Shown: positions 12,901 through 27,900, counted from the first letter of the stretch. The stretch: 50,598 nucleotides of DNA from Ophiothrix spiculata (GCA_000969725.1 JXSR01S074839.1); one strand, 5' to 3'. The notes: generated from the letters alone by a model not told the origin. Numbers and translations: made by a program.

Positions 12901-15900
12901 CAACCCTGTTACTCAACCAAGAATACAAAAAATGCAATAAAAATGATGCATAAATAAGCTTCCAAATATGCCGTCCTATTTCTTGCCTTTCTTTTTGGCT
13001 GCAAATTGTCAAGAAGCAGACGGAAAATCTTGAAAATATTATTTGTAAGTTATTAATTACATTTTTAAAAACTTTTAGAAGCTTGAGGAGTCATCTACTT
13101 TTAGCTAATATTTATGTAATGGATCTACGATTTTATAGTTTATAGATGAATTTACATTTTAAAAAGTGTTTTGGGGAAAATCACAAAAAATTGTGATGGA
13201 TCCCAAATTGAGTGGTTGAAACCAAAAAGCATGAACTTTGGTATTCTAGCGGTACTTAGTTATTATCTAATTCAATGAGTAAGGAACTAATTATAAACCT
13301 AAAAGGTCTGGAGAACCCTATTATAAAACCGAAAGGTTGTAAACCTTTTATTACATAAATGTAAGGGGTGTGTATCGGAAAGGTTGGTAATCTGACGTAG
13401 GTATCTGATGATCAAGACTGTATACTGGCCAGTTGGCTTTCAATGTCATTCAAACTAAATTAAGCTTTACATGAATGACATTCACCATCACACAAACCAG
13501 TTTATTATGTAATTGAAGCAGGTAAGCTTAAAAATCAAATTTAATCCCCATCCAGGATGCTACTGGTGGTCAATAGTACACTTTGCTCCTGTAAATGGGG
13601 TAATGAATAATCTTCATGGTACCGAAATGTCAGGAGTGGTCAACAATTTAGAAGCTTATTGCTAGAACAGGGCAAAGTCATAAAAGTGTTCACTTTAAGA
13701 ATAATTAGGTCAAAAACCATTTGGTGATATCACGATTATCACTTGATTACTGGTAACATCTACTTTATGCACAATATTAAGTATTTTGTCATCAAACTTG
13801 GGAATGAAATCACACCAAAAACTCAATAAGATATTAATAAAAAAGAAGCAAGTTCGTTTTTTCTTTGTTTCCATGTTCATTTGTTTGGACTAGTTTCCAT
13901 TCTTTGCTCATGAGCAAAATGTAGCCTCCCCCCTGACAAAAAATGCTTATAAATACTGGACGAGACCCTTCCTTTTGTTATATTGCAGTGAGAAGATTGC
14001 TACACCTCCTCATCGAGTCTATTACCTTCCCAGCATTGAAGAATGTAGGAACCCGGGGGACCGCTCGCTCGCATATTTAAATGGTACTTATGCTGGTCAC
14101 AGCACCTAAATGGCGTAATTGTTGACAGCAAATTGTACCCCTAAATGGTGTAAGATGATGTAATGTAAATCTCAACCCAAATGGCGCAATGGCGAAAGAT
14201 TATAATAGCCTATTTCTTACCACAAATTAGGTACTAAAAAGTACAAAATTAAAGTTTTTTGTCCATTAACATGACGTCAATACTTATTTTCTCTTGTTAT
14301 TAAATGTACAGCAGGATACTCAGCTAAGCAACACTATGTGAAAAGTGACCCTTAGCGGCAAAAGTAGCTTGATTTTACAACCATAAATGGCGTAAATTAT
14401 GCTGAAAATTACCCCTTTTTCGAAAAGTGTAGACGCCACTGGGGGGCAAAATCAGACCCTTACATTTTTTAATATGAAGAGCACGAGTACCAATTTTGGA
14501 GCGGTTCCCACGGGGTCAGAACACCCAGGTTGAGAGAAGCACATGCTCAAGGACACTAAAAACACCCCAAACCAGCCTTGAACCCACAACTTCCAATGCC
14601 CCATGATTAAGACTCAGAGACTTATACCACCAGGTCACACATGTCCCTACATCTACTAATTGAACAACAAATCTTGACGGTCAAGGTCTGCGGTCAGAAC
14701 ACCCAGGTTGAGAGAAGCACATGAGGGTAAGTATCCTGCTCAAGGACACTAAAAACACCACCAACCAGCCTTGAACCCACAACCTCCAATGCCCCATGAT
14801 TAAGAATCAGAGACTTATACCACCAGACCACATGTGTCCCTACACCTACTAATTGAAACAACAAATCTTGACGGTCAAGGTCTGTCCCCATGCAGGGTCA
14901 GAACCCCCAGGATGAGAGAAGCACATGAGGGTAAGTATCCTGCTCAAGGACACTAAAACACCACAAACCAGCCTTGAACCCACAACTTCCAATGCCCCAT
15001 GATTAAGAATCAGAGACTTATACCACAGGCCACATGTGTCCCTACATCCTACAAACTGAAACAACAAATCTTGACGGTCAAGGTTAGTCCCCATGCAGGA
15101 TGTCCTCTAGGAATGATGACTAGGTCAGTGTCAATCACACAATGGGTGGTGATTCAAGAGATTACTCCGGTTTTCCCCTGGGACATTTATATAACAAATT
15201 AACAAATCAATGATTGCAGTCACTAGTTCCTATCTTGGATATTACTAATTGAGTTATGTAAACAAGTGGTATCCAATCACTCTTTGAGATAAAGTGGTCA
15301 CATTCAATCAATGCAGTATATATGATGTGTTGCTATATCTAGTCACCAGTCAGGAGTTACCTAAATTTCTTTTTTCTGTCAACGTATATAAATCAATCTA
15401 AATTTGATATTATCACTATAGGCCTATATATCAAAAGGGAAATCTTTTGAAATCATACAGTTATGAAACTTATTTTATAAACTAAAACTTGATCAAGAGC
15501 ATGGTAAAAGGGAGGGATTACCAGTGTGCATTTGTGAGTCAAAATCTTATTTATTTTCTATTTAGATAAAAAAAAATGAATATAAAAATGCATGGTGAAA
15601 ATTTCACTTGATTCCGATTGTTTGTTCGGTGCTTTACAGCTTTTTAAAAATCTCCATTGTAATTTGGCCTATACTGTCGGGCCCTGACAGAAATAAGAAA
15701 TTGACACACTTTCTCATTTCACATACATACAAATTTGCATGAACCATTTTAGATTTGTATCAAATAACAGTCAAGGGTTCCTATAGACCATATTTATAAC
15801 TGACACACTCCCGCCGTTGATGGGGTAAATCCACAGAATCGGGCGGGGAATCGGAACTCAGAACGAGGCCAAGTATGATAAATACACTACTTGATCTCGC

Positions 15901-18900
15901 TCTGAGTTCCGTTCCCCATCCGATTCTGTGGATTTACCCCATCAACGGCGGGAGTATGTCACTTATAGATATGGTATATTAGCTAAAAATCTGAACTTTG
16001 ATTGAGATAATCTTGTGGGTTGAAATGTGGTTCATGGATTACACCTTTAAGAGAAGATTTTAAGAAAGCATTATTAATTTCAGATACATTTTTAATGAAA
16101 TCTAATTGAATTTGGAATTAATAATTCTGAATAAATTTCAGATTGCATTTGACATTAATATAGAACATTAATTTTTAAGTCAATTACAAGGCTATACTGG
16201 CACAATGTTAAAATCAGAGGTAAAAATAATACTAACAACAATGATAATGGTATTTTATAGCGCCTTTTGATAAAACAGGATACAAAGCGCTTATGATTCG
16301 CTAGTGCTGTAATCGATTGTCCGAAGTATCGATTGTTACAAAACTTTTGACATATCGATACTCAAGAAGCCTATCGATTATGGCACTATGATTCGCTGCA
16401 TCATTGCAATCATTTCACTTCATTAAGTTTATGCTTCTTTTTTAAAAGCATATCTTATCTTATCGGTACTTATAGATTGTAATATTTACTCATTGTTACA
16501 CCTTCCAATAACATGGATGAGACAATCTATTGTTGACAAATTTAAACAGTTTTAAGTGCAAGAGGAATAACAGAGTGCCCAGAAAAAAAAAGCTTAAACT
16601 TTAAACCAAATGCACATACAGCCCCGGGACCAGGGATACCCAGGACTCACTGATGCAAAGCACAGGAAGAACTGCTGTACTATCAGGCTTCCCCTTATTA
16701 TACCCAGTGTAAAAATGGAACATGCCACAGAGTTGGATAAATACTGAGATGATGACAGTGTTGAGAAAGTGCAAGTTGTACTCGTCATCCAAAGTCAGCT
16801 GCAACATTTTTTTTTGTCTTTTCTCTGTTTTTTTATCACTTGTTACTTTGATCATTTATTGCAGGACAGCGTGACAGCTATATTGGTTCGGCAGAACTCA
16901 CAATTCGGATACGTATCTGAATAAAGATACTCCGTATCCAAATTCTGATACCCGTATCCGAATTTGGATTAAAAACAGCTGAAATGGGATATCAGCTGAA
17001 ATTAATATTCAGCTTCGCAGCGCACCATACTGGTATGTATGAAAGTCAATAACATTATCATCATTTGTCATCTAAATTCTAAGAAAGTTTTGGCCAAATT
17101 ATTTTGCCTTCTGTAATAAGGAGCTATCAGAACATGTTTCGAAGCTGTCCCACTGGAATTGCACAGATGGAAATGACATTTCCACAGATAAATTTATCAT
17201 AAATGCAAGAAAGATGTTCTACATATACTTGCAGGCTTGCGCTATCGATTTGTTTCCTGCACCACGACAAGCGTATCAGAATTCGTATACCCCTCCATAT
17301 CCTTATTCTGATACGGGTATCACAATTTGGATACAAAATGTACATGGGTATCCAAATTTGGATACGTATCCGAATTGTGAGTTCCGCCGAACTGATATTG
17401 GACAATCTTGCACAGAATTGAGTAGATAATTGAAATTATGTGTCTAATCTCATCTGCAATGATATAAGCCAATTCAGATTTTATATTCCAACATTTTGAG
17501 GGAAAAAACAATCTTAAAGACTAGATAACGTTATCATTACTATGATCTTCTTTGTATAGTACTTATTTTGACACAAAGAAAACAGAGAGTAGTACTTGAT
17601 GGAAAATTTTCAAAATGGGTTACGGTAGATTCTAGTGTACCTCAAGGCACTGTAACAGGGCCTATGGACTTCCTGCTTTTTATAAATGACTTGCCACTAA
17701 ATCTAAATTCAACAGTAAGGCTTTTCGCCGACGATTGTATTGTGTACAGGCGCGTTGCCTGCGACGAGGATGCCATCTGCCTCCAAAAAGATCTTGACGA
17801 ACTCACACTGTGGCGATCAAAATGGCAGATGCAGTTTAATGCCAAAAAATGTTTTGTGCTTAAATTTACTCATGCTAGAAATCCGCATACTCACAAATAT
17901 AAATTAAATAATACTATTCTGGTTGAAACAAATGAACATCCTTATTTAGGGGTTACTCTGTCTTCAAATCTAACATGGAACTCACCCATAAATAATATTG
18001 CATCCAAAGCAAATAGGTGCTTAGGTTTCATTCGCCGAAACTTGTACTCATGTTCTAGCCGTGTTAAAAATCTGGCTTATAAAACTTTAGTGAGACCACG
18101 TCTAGAGTACAGTCCCTCTGTCTGCGACCCGTTTACAAAAGAACTCACACTGAAATTACAAGCAATTCAAAATAGGGGCGCACGCTTTGTCCTAAATAAT
18201 AACAACAGAACCAGCAGGGTAACCGAAATGAAAGAGACACTGGGCTGGGAAAGCCTAGAGTCACGCAGGAGAGAAAACAGGATCAAGATCTTCCAACAAG
18301 CATTAAATGGAGAACTTGCCATTCCTTTGAAACACCACCTACGCCCGGTCCAGCGCTCATCACGCCACGGTGAATATATACAAATCCAAGCAAATAAAAA
18401 CTGTTATAAACACTCATTCATTCCCAGAAATATAATAGACTATAACTCTCTACCCAAATCAAACAAATCCCGTCCAAAAAAAGACCAGCAGAAACAAACC
18501 AACATACAACAGCTCTAAGTACCAAGCAACCAAACCAATCTGCAAGAAACATCTAGCACCACCCTACTCTTTTGTTCCCACTAGGGGGCGTTGAGTAGTA
18601 ATCAACCAAAACCTGAACCAGAATAATTATAAATTAATAAATGCACATTTGATGTCATGAATAAAATGAAAATTCAATGTACACATAGTCAATCTTTTAT
18701 GCATCTAAATCAGGTCTGTAGGGTTGGGGTGAATTGGACAGAAATTTACCACAAGTGCATTGTTTTTGTCTCATTTTACGAGCAAAATAGAATACAAATT
18801 TATTTAACTAAGGTAAGATTATGTTTCATAATGAAAAGCAATTAGACCTTTATAGCCATAGAAATTCAAAACCAAAGATAAATTTTATAAATCATCACCC

Positions 18901-21900
18901 GACAAAAGCAATGTAACATTCATACGCACCAAACAACCTTCACCCAATCCAGAACGCAAAACCAGAACGCAAGACACAGAGTAGTTTATATTCTTGCATT
19001 CTGATTGGCTAAATTACACACAGAGACTATGAATTGAAATTAAAAATGGATATTGTACATTTTGCCAAATAGACTCACCATGTATACACTGTACACAGCG
19101 CCCCACAAAGGAACATTTGCACAAGGGACCAATGACTTAACGTGACTTCCGAACCACGGAGCAATTAGAGTAAAGTTTCTTGCTCAAGGAAACAAGGAGA
19201 CATGGTCCGACCGGCAGTGCCGCCACCGGAGCTCGAACCGGGCCACCTCTGTATCAGGAATCCCGTGCTCTAACCGCTCAGCCACATATATTTGAACAAA
19301 GATATTTAGTCAAAAAGGGAACTTTTTTTACCATTGTGTCCATCTCTCACTATGTATAAGAATAAATTATTTCTGTCATATTAGGAATGTTTTTGTGTTA
19401 TATAAAACAAATATTCCCTGCTCTTTATTCAGGCAATGGCACAACATATCAGGCCTTGGTGACTGGAGACAGTAGGCCTACTATTTTCTGCTCTGTACCG
19501 GGCAATATTAGGCCAACAATCAATTTTGTCACATGTTTTCATTCTTGCCCTCATAAGTGGATATATTTGTACAAGTCAAGTCAAAGCCATTATAAGTTGC
19601 TAGTATCTAAATTCTATTTTTTTTTTCAAGTAATGTTCATAACTATGCCAGTAATACATAAATGTTGAAAACTTGAATACCTACGCTCATAGCACATAAG
19701 TTCACAAACTTCCATATGCACCACGTCTCTTCCTTTGTTCTTAACTCATCTATAACCACTTAATCAAGATGATTTCCTGAAAACTTATTTAAAGAGAGGT
19801 ACTCCCAAAAAGGCATTCAAAGTTCAGTTGAATTCTTGGCCCATGTCCCAGTTCAATCCCAGTGTAAGCCCCTCTGTATGGTCTAGACGTGAAACAAGTG
19901 CACAGACAACCTTGTCAACTTAACCCATCTCATCCTAAACATTAACTCTGGCCAATTAGTACTAATTCAGGCCAGCTGACCACTAAAGTCATGCCTTAAT
20001 TATTTTGTCCACTAAGCTTAACCTTTGGGGTCAAAATTTTGCAACATCATGGATATAGTGTTTTGGTATATTACAGAAATACAATTCTTCAATAATATAC
20101 AACATTGGTTGAAACAAATGTACTCCATTTTCTTCAATTTATATGTTCGGCACAATTGGTTGTAATGGTTTTAAGTTGGTTCGAACTCTTCAAAAGAAAG
20201 GCACACAAAAACATAAAAGGCAAACAAACAATTGATTTTTGTAGATCACTGACTTAATTAAAGAATAAGACTGAGTATTAATTAGCACTGTACAGGTGAC
20301 TGGTTTCATACAAAAACAAGCAAAAAAGGCTTAAGCAATTAAATGAAAGGAGCATCACACAATTTTACATAAGATGTCAAAAACTTTTTGTTAGAAGATT
20401 AATTGAATTAGGGAAGCAACTTTTATGCCATAGCAAATTACTAAGCTCAAATGATTGCCCTGTCATTTCATTACGTCATGTGAGTGCAAGAAAGTCGTAT
20501 CTGCAATGGCTGCCCTAAGTTGTATTTATTTTATGCCTTGTCACAAGAATGTGAAAAAAAACCTCTGACCCAAGACCGAAGATTATAAAGTGTTTAATCC
20601 AAATTTATGACAAATGGCAGCTATAATTGCAGATACGACTTTCTTGCACTCACATGATGATTTGTATCATACATGTATAATGTTGATACCAACAAACAGA
20701 ACATGTCAATTCCACAATGACTTGAATCAAACGAAGCTTGCATCCTTAATCATGTAAACCAACTGAATGATATTAGGCTATTTTAGAAATAATTGATACT
20801 CCCCTAAGTCATCATGAGATTCCAAGCAGTTCAACCATATTTTTAGGTTGTGAAATCACAAAATATATTAACCAGTTTCTTTCATGCTAAAAGGCATGGA
20901 GTTTCCCATATATTCACCTTTGATTCTGCAAAATTCTACCATAGGCATGTAACTTTGTTAATGTCAATCCATTGTTTTTGTAAAACATTTTGCTCTGAGA
21001 ATTTACTCAGCAATTGTATACGCCAGAATAAGAACATCCCAACTCCAATAGCACACTTCTGTTAAGTTCTGTAAAATATTAATGCATACAAATCTCTGAA
21101 AATGCTTTCAAATCACTAAAAAGCATTTCCATGCCTTTATCCCAATCAAAGTGTCACATTTGACCTTGTAGTTGACTTTTTTAGACATGTTAGATATTTT
21201 TTCTAGCATATAGTTGCAGAGGGGAGCTCATGGAGTTGGGGTTTTCTTGTAATGGCTGTTTAAATATAGCAACTATGTACTATAACAATTATCTAACAAT
21301 GTCTAAAAAGTCAACTACAAGGTCAAATGTGATATTATGATTAGGATATTGACATGGAAATGCTATTTTAGTGATGTGAAAGCATTTTCAGAGATTTGTA
21401 TGCATTTACATTTTATAAGTATAATTAACAGAAGGGAGCTATGGGAGTTGGGATGTTCTTATTCTGCCGTATTCAATTGTAATATAAAATCAGATATAAC
21501 AAATACATTTCAAGAGGTAAATACATTGTACAAGAAAGCATACATAATCAATGTGCCATAGAACAGTTTACAGAGAAGCAACTGTACCCTTTTCGCTTGA
21601 ACTCCTCTCCTCTCCCCCTACACTCGCGGTCTAAAGTATTTCCGCACAAACACTTTATTCAGCCATATCTCACAAGGCGTTTATAAGGAAACTATCGGGA
21701 AAATTATGTTGCTTTTGGTCAGATCTGATAAGTAATCTAGTTAAGTGTAATTGAGCTCAGAATGGGATCAACCCTCTCATGTACGGGTAGAGGGCAACAA
21801 CACAAATGGGTCGAAAAACGTGATTTTTAGGTCAAATTTTATTTGACAACGCCTGGGTCAAGGTCACCTCATTGCTCAAGTTGAGTGGTCATATGTAATG

Positions 21901-24900
21901 TGTATATGTAATAGAGTGACAAGCAGGCGATTTAATGTCCTGGTCACGCTTGACTGCGCCAAGATAAAACTTGGAAGCAAACAAAAAATGATCCTTCAAT
22001 GCCCCACCAGTTTACAAAAATTGGGCTGTGATGAATGTGGAGTGTTTTGTGACGATATATGACAGATTGAAAACCTCTTAAAACCTTTTAAAATGTCATA
22101 TACTGCCAGGGACCACTCCAATCGCCTGCTTGTCACCAAAAGCAACATAAGTTCCCAGATAGTTTCCTTATAAACGCCTTGTGAGATATGGCTGAATAAA
22201 GTGTTTGTGCGGAAATACTTTAGACCGCACGTGTAGTATGCAACAAGCATCCGATTAACGCACATAAACCAATATGACCATACGTGGAAGTAAAATAGTC
22301 CCTATTTTTGAATCAAAACCACATACCCAATCTTGCTGAATATTGAAATGAACTTGTAACAGAGTCTGATTGCTTGTTGCATACTTCAGGTTTATACAGT
22401 ATAAGCACATTTTTTATAGAAAAACACCCACATATTTTCATGAATAAATTATAGATTAATAAATGTGCATTTCATGTGCGAGTGAAATAAAACAAAAATC
22501 ATTGCATGCACGGTCAATTTTGATGGGTCCAATTCACAAGGCCGTAGGGGCCAGGTGCATTGGACAGCAATCAAAATTTACCGCAAGTGCATTGATTTTG
22601 TCTCATTTTACGAGCAAAATGGAATGCAAATTTATTAATCTAATTCATACAAGACAGGAAAATAATACTGTATCTTTTGTGAAAAGAAATAAGGCCGTTA
22701 TATGACTAGGAGTCCAAAACTTTTCTAAACTAAATATATCATCACCCGACAAAAACAATGAAACATTCATATGCAATAAACGCCGGCCACACAAACTGGA
22801 ATGCAACAAGCGCAGTTTATTGTGAATTTCTACTGCACTCCGCGTACTTCGTATTCTTGCGTTCCGATTGGCTAGGTGATACGCGGAGTGTATGAATTAT
22901 ATATATTAGGACCAAAATTAGCTTATTGTCCACCAAGACTACTTTTCTGACTTGGTAAAGTTTAGGCCCTCCCTCAGCAAATACCATAACCATGTTGATG
23001 TCAATAATATGAATACAAGACATCTCGCCCCCCATAAAATGTCGCCCCCTACAATCTCGCCCCCTGTAAATCTCGCCTCCTGTTAATCTCGCCTCCTTGC
23101 AATCTTGCCCCCTATATTATACCCATATGTAAAAGAGCTTCAGGAATTTGATTTTTTGCGACATGGTAGCGTGTATGTTCATAAAATATTTGATTGTCTT
23201 TTTATTTATGACTCGTAATGTATGATTAAAAAGTTCTGAACTCTCTTTTCAATATCATGTTTGCTAATAATCTTTTTAAAATTAAGGGAGCAGTTTTAAA
23301 TATTTATTGCTTGAATTTATGTACTCAAATTGTACTTAAATGATGTTACAAATGTGCACCTTAGGAATGTTGTACTATTTTTGTACTCGATTTTGTCCAG
23401 GGTAGTAGGCCTATGTATAGACTTTAAGAAAATGTTGATGTTAAAGGAATTCAGATGGACAAGATGGAGGAGGAAAAAGTACGATATCTGAACCTTTTCA
23501 TCATACCTGGCTTCCAATGGGTTTTAATGAGAGGTTTAAGAGACGAAACATTGAACATACAACTCGTATAAAAATCCATTTGCAGCAAGGCATGATGCGA
23601 GGGTTCCAATATCTTCTTTTGAAACTTAGAAAATAGTACATGACTTTGCAATTGAATTGTAAACTATATAATAGATACAACCGCGATTTAATATAATAAT
23701 GGCCTATATTTCAATAAAAGTACTACCCGTTCAGGATTTTAAACTAGCAGTCATGCAAATCCAATAGCTTTGATGTGTTCGTCAGATTCGTCTTTGGCAA
23801 CCTTTACTAGTATTGATTAGAGTATCGTTTTGTTTCAATGGATATACTGACAAAGGCAAATCTAAGCCTGTCAATCTATTAATGATACAACATGCATACA
23901 CAATTGCAGGGAGGCGAGATTGAAGGGAGGCGAGAATGCACAGGGGCGAGAGTGACACGGCAGGGGGCGAGATTGTATGGGGCGAGAATGACAGGGGGCG
24001 AGCTGTCCTGTTTCCAATAAGATACATCACATTGAAATATTATTCAACAACTCACTGTATCTCCTTATACAGGAGCGTACTGTTGTTGATTCGTGATGAA
24101 TCCACAGTTGATATTCAAATTAGTGCGTCACGCACGGTACAGCGTTTACCGAAGTGCGTTTACGCAGTACCCAAAGTCGGCGCACTGTTCATCGCGCGTA
24201 CCTGCAAAAGCCCGGTGCTTGGGAAAAATTGAAAACATCAAAACACCAAACATTCCCAAACTTGCACTTTGCTTCTAATTATGCTAAATATTTTTTTTAT
24301 GAAGATGAGTAGGCCTATCTGTTAAATTGAAAACATTTACAATTTAATTCATACGTTTTTACGAAGATTTTCGTTGTTGAAAGGTATTCAAACACGCCAC
24401 AGAGTTGTTCATCGCGAATCAACAACTCTGCATCAGATGCGTTGGCGTATTTTTATCACGCCATCGCGCGATAATATTTTTATCACGCCATCGCGCGATA
24501 AAAATACGCATGGATGCATCGTTGTTGATTCGCAATGAACAACTCTGTGGCGTGTTTGAATACCTAATTATTTCACACAAACAAACATGGATAACAACAC
24601 ACAAAGAAAACCAACCACATAATGCCACCATTCAGATAAAGCTGGAGGCATACAAATATAAGAGGGCAGTATTCACCTTATTGTAATACTCAACTGTATC
24701 TTTGGAAAGACCTCTACTTGTACTAGTGGAATCCATACTTGTGTTTGGTATCTGACCGATCTAGCTAAGATCGGATCGGATTCTGATAGTTAAAAAACGC
24801 CCAATTCCGATTCCAATTTATATTACAAAGGACAATAAACTGCCGACATTACCGCAATGTCGGTAAATCAATCGATCATTTACATATCATGTGGTTGTCA

Positions 24901-27900
24901 TGGTTAAGTCTAGGCAAAAATTTGTTATGTTTATAGCATACTGATGTTGCCTGTTGATTTTGGCAAGTAAGTCTGGTTGGTACTAAAAGATACCATTAAC
25001 TAAATTTTTGTACTTTTCTTCGGGTTCGTTGAATTGGTTTGCAAGATGGGTAGAATAAAGATTTGTTCGTAATTTCAATTCAGATCTGATCAGCTTAAAA
25101 TCGGTCTGTATCCAATCCATCCAATCAGATCGGTCTGACAACACTTGTGATAGTCATAGAAGACGCTATAGCAGTGCCATCCATTTACTTAAAGGTTGAG
25201 GCATAGAAATGAGATGAGGTAATTATGTTTACTATACTTCATAAATATTTATTCCAAAACCACCATATACAATTGGTCACTTAAACCTGATGTGCATGAC
25301 AGTATTTTGCCTACTTTCCCCAAGTGCGCATAACTCCACACAGGGAAAAAAATGAAAAACCATCGCACCCCTACTATCGCATCTCTTTAATCGTATCACT
25401 TATCAGCAGTAGAAATTCATACGGTGACTGAAAAGAATGGGCATTTTGGGGGGATTTTTTGATGTGTTAACACCACATTCATTGAAATATTTATGAGGTA
25501 TAGTAAATCAAATACAACATGGTTTATTTCGAGAAGTATTTAAAATTGCTGATCCCCAGGTGCATACGTATTCAACACCTCGGGATCAGTAATTTTCACT
25601 ACTTCCCTCCATACCATGTTGTATTTGTATAATACACTCTATTCCAATACTCACCCGTATCCGTGGAAAGATCAGTACTTGTAATAGAGGAATCTGTACT
25701 TGACATAGTCATAGAGGGCGCTATACTCGTGGCATCAGACAGAGAGCCTGAAGTAGCTGGAGGCGGTTGGGCTTTACTCGTTATGAGGCGGTAGGTTTGT
25801 TGATTCTGATTCAGCTGCACAGTTACATTCTTGTTGCTTTGTAGGGGTTGAGTCTAGATAACACAACAAAGATAAAACAAGTTAAAAAAATAAAGAAACA
25901 AAGGTTTGCAACTACTGCACAATTTAGGGAGTGAGAAAAATGTAAGGAAACAATCCTTACACAAAATCCTTACATAACAGCCTTATCATTACAAAAAAGA
26001 AAATGTAACGATGTCACCTATAGCAATAAAAATTTTCTGTATGACAACATTTTTCAAAATGAACTTGCAAAGTGACAAAACGGCTAAGCTACAAATTTTG
26101 GTTGCTTGGCAAAGCATAAAAGTGAGAAATCAAACAGACGACAGAGCTTCAAAGCTACAAACCTATAAGCGACAGCTAGTATTAAAGCAGCATTAGGCCA
26201 TCACATTCTGTGACAATAACAAAATGGTCATCAGAGTACATTTAACTTCTTGAGTTGACCAAAAATAATTGATATCTAGCAGAGATCCCGTCTTCATACA
26301 CAAGCCTGTGTAATGGCATCATCAGCAATGGAGCTCAAATTCCGGGTATTCCCAATTCGGATGTGCCTAGAGACAAATCACTTTAAGCTAATGATACACC
26401 AACCTGCACGCAAAGCGTGTGCATGTTTTCAATATTCGCACATTATGACAAGATGTGTTGCATCACAGGCAAAAACCAGAATACCCCCAATTTGATCCCC
26501 ATGCTTGAATAATAATGGTGGCGAGTCCATGATCTCTGTTCTAGATCTATGTCAAAAACATTGTTGTGTACATGTTTCATATATTAGTTTTAAGCTGGTT
26601 TCAGACTAGCCTGTCGTGTTGTTGTACGACCAGCATTACGTCAAAAAATTAAAGTGTGCAAACACGACATTGTCGCATCTCCTTGCCGTACGATAAGCCG
26701 ACATGCACCATACGTGTACGCAGACGTCAAAAATTTAAAGTCTGCAAACTCAACCTTGTCGCATCTCCTTGCCGTATGACAAGCCGATATATAGAGGGTT
26801 TGCACGACGCGATACGCACCATACACGCAGACTGTTTCGCCGCCATCTTGGTGGGGTCGTAGTCCTTTGTGATGTAAACAAGACATCAAAGTCGGCTGTA
26901 ATTTGTGATTGACTTCAAATCATGACTTGAAAATTAAAGTAAATAAATGTACTGTATATTCTTGTCATCGTTAGTTGAGATCTGGTATCGTGATACTGTT
27001 AAAAGAGTGTAATGTGACAGGATTTTTTGTTTGCCGGCCAATGAAAATGGTGTTGTGAGTATGATGACTCCACATGCAAACCCTCTAACGATTACCCTGT
27101 CGTGATGGTCGCAACGACACGATATTTTGAGTTGGAATAAACTCAACTTTTCTTGCGACAGACCATTGCAGCAATATGCAAAAACGTCATGCTACAGTAC
27201 GCAACTCAAAATTGCAAATGTTTCGTTGTGTGCCGCAACGTCGTGTTCCGCAACGACAGCTAGTCTGAAACTAACTTTACTAGCATAAAGAAACACCAAG
27301 TTATTTTTAAGATGATACAAACCCTAACTGGAGTCAGAATCAGCTGATGACTAGACGATCCTCCTGCCATCATCTGTTTGTTTGTCATAATACCTGTAGG
27401 CAGTGCCTGCGTTGTGTTCACGTTCTTTTGTGCAAAAGATGGCGTGGTGATTAAATAAGTATTGCTATTTGTTCCACCAACTGATGTCTGTAGCAGTTCC
27501 AGTTCTTGAATATTGGCACCAAGGCTACTGGTAGAAGGTTGTTCTATATCGTTGCTTCCTAAAACTGCACCTGAATTGTGTGTTGACAAATACCAAAAAA
27601 AAAGTTGTGAAACCAGTCTGTCAGAATATTAATTATGGTAGGATAAATTGTGTATTGTTTCATCATGTATCATGTATGATAAATCCTGCAAAATATGGGA
27701 CAATTGGCATGTTTGCTACACTATAGGCAAACGCGGACATTCGGGCGTCTTGTTTACATCCGGGACCTTTGTCTGATATCATGATACAGAGCGGTGAAAA
27801 CAATTGCCGACTCCTCATTCAACTAAATGGAGAAAATGACGGCTCTCAGAAATTTTAAATTGATTCTAGCAAATTTTCAAAAATATTTCATTCCAAAATC

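Noticed and set aside
17127-17429. Isoleucine/arginine repeat proteins in several frames
   Set aside because: They arise from GGATAC/GTATCC palindromic units in the ends of a transposon (16885-17393).
17568-18518. Functional reverse transcriptase gene
   Set aside because: It lacks the endonuclease and the N-terminal half of the RT, so it is a truncated LINE copy.
19225-19286. A tRNA gene on the minus strand
   Set aside because: Box A and box B are good, but the cloverleaf stems do not close and a SINE body shared with 37340-37515 follows.
23023-24003. CRISPR-like array of CTCGCCCC units
   Set aside because: Units and gaps are too short and irregular, the two blocks are inverted, and the DNA is animal; it is a transposon with tandem-repeat ends.
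24405-24686. 93-codon plus ORF
   Set aside because: It lies across a palindromic MITE with internal duplication and the decayed exon 13 copy.
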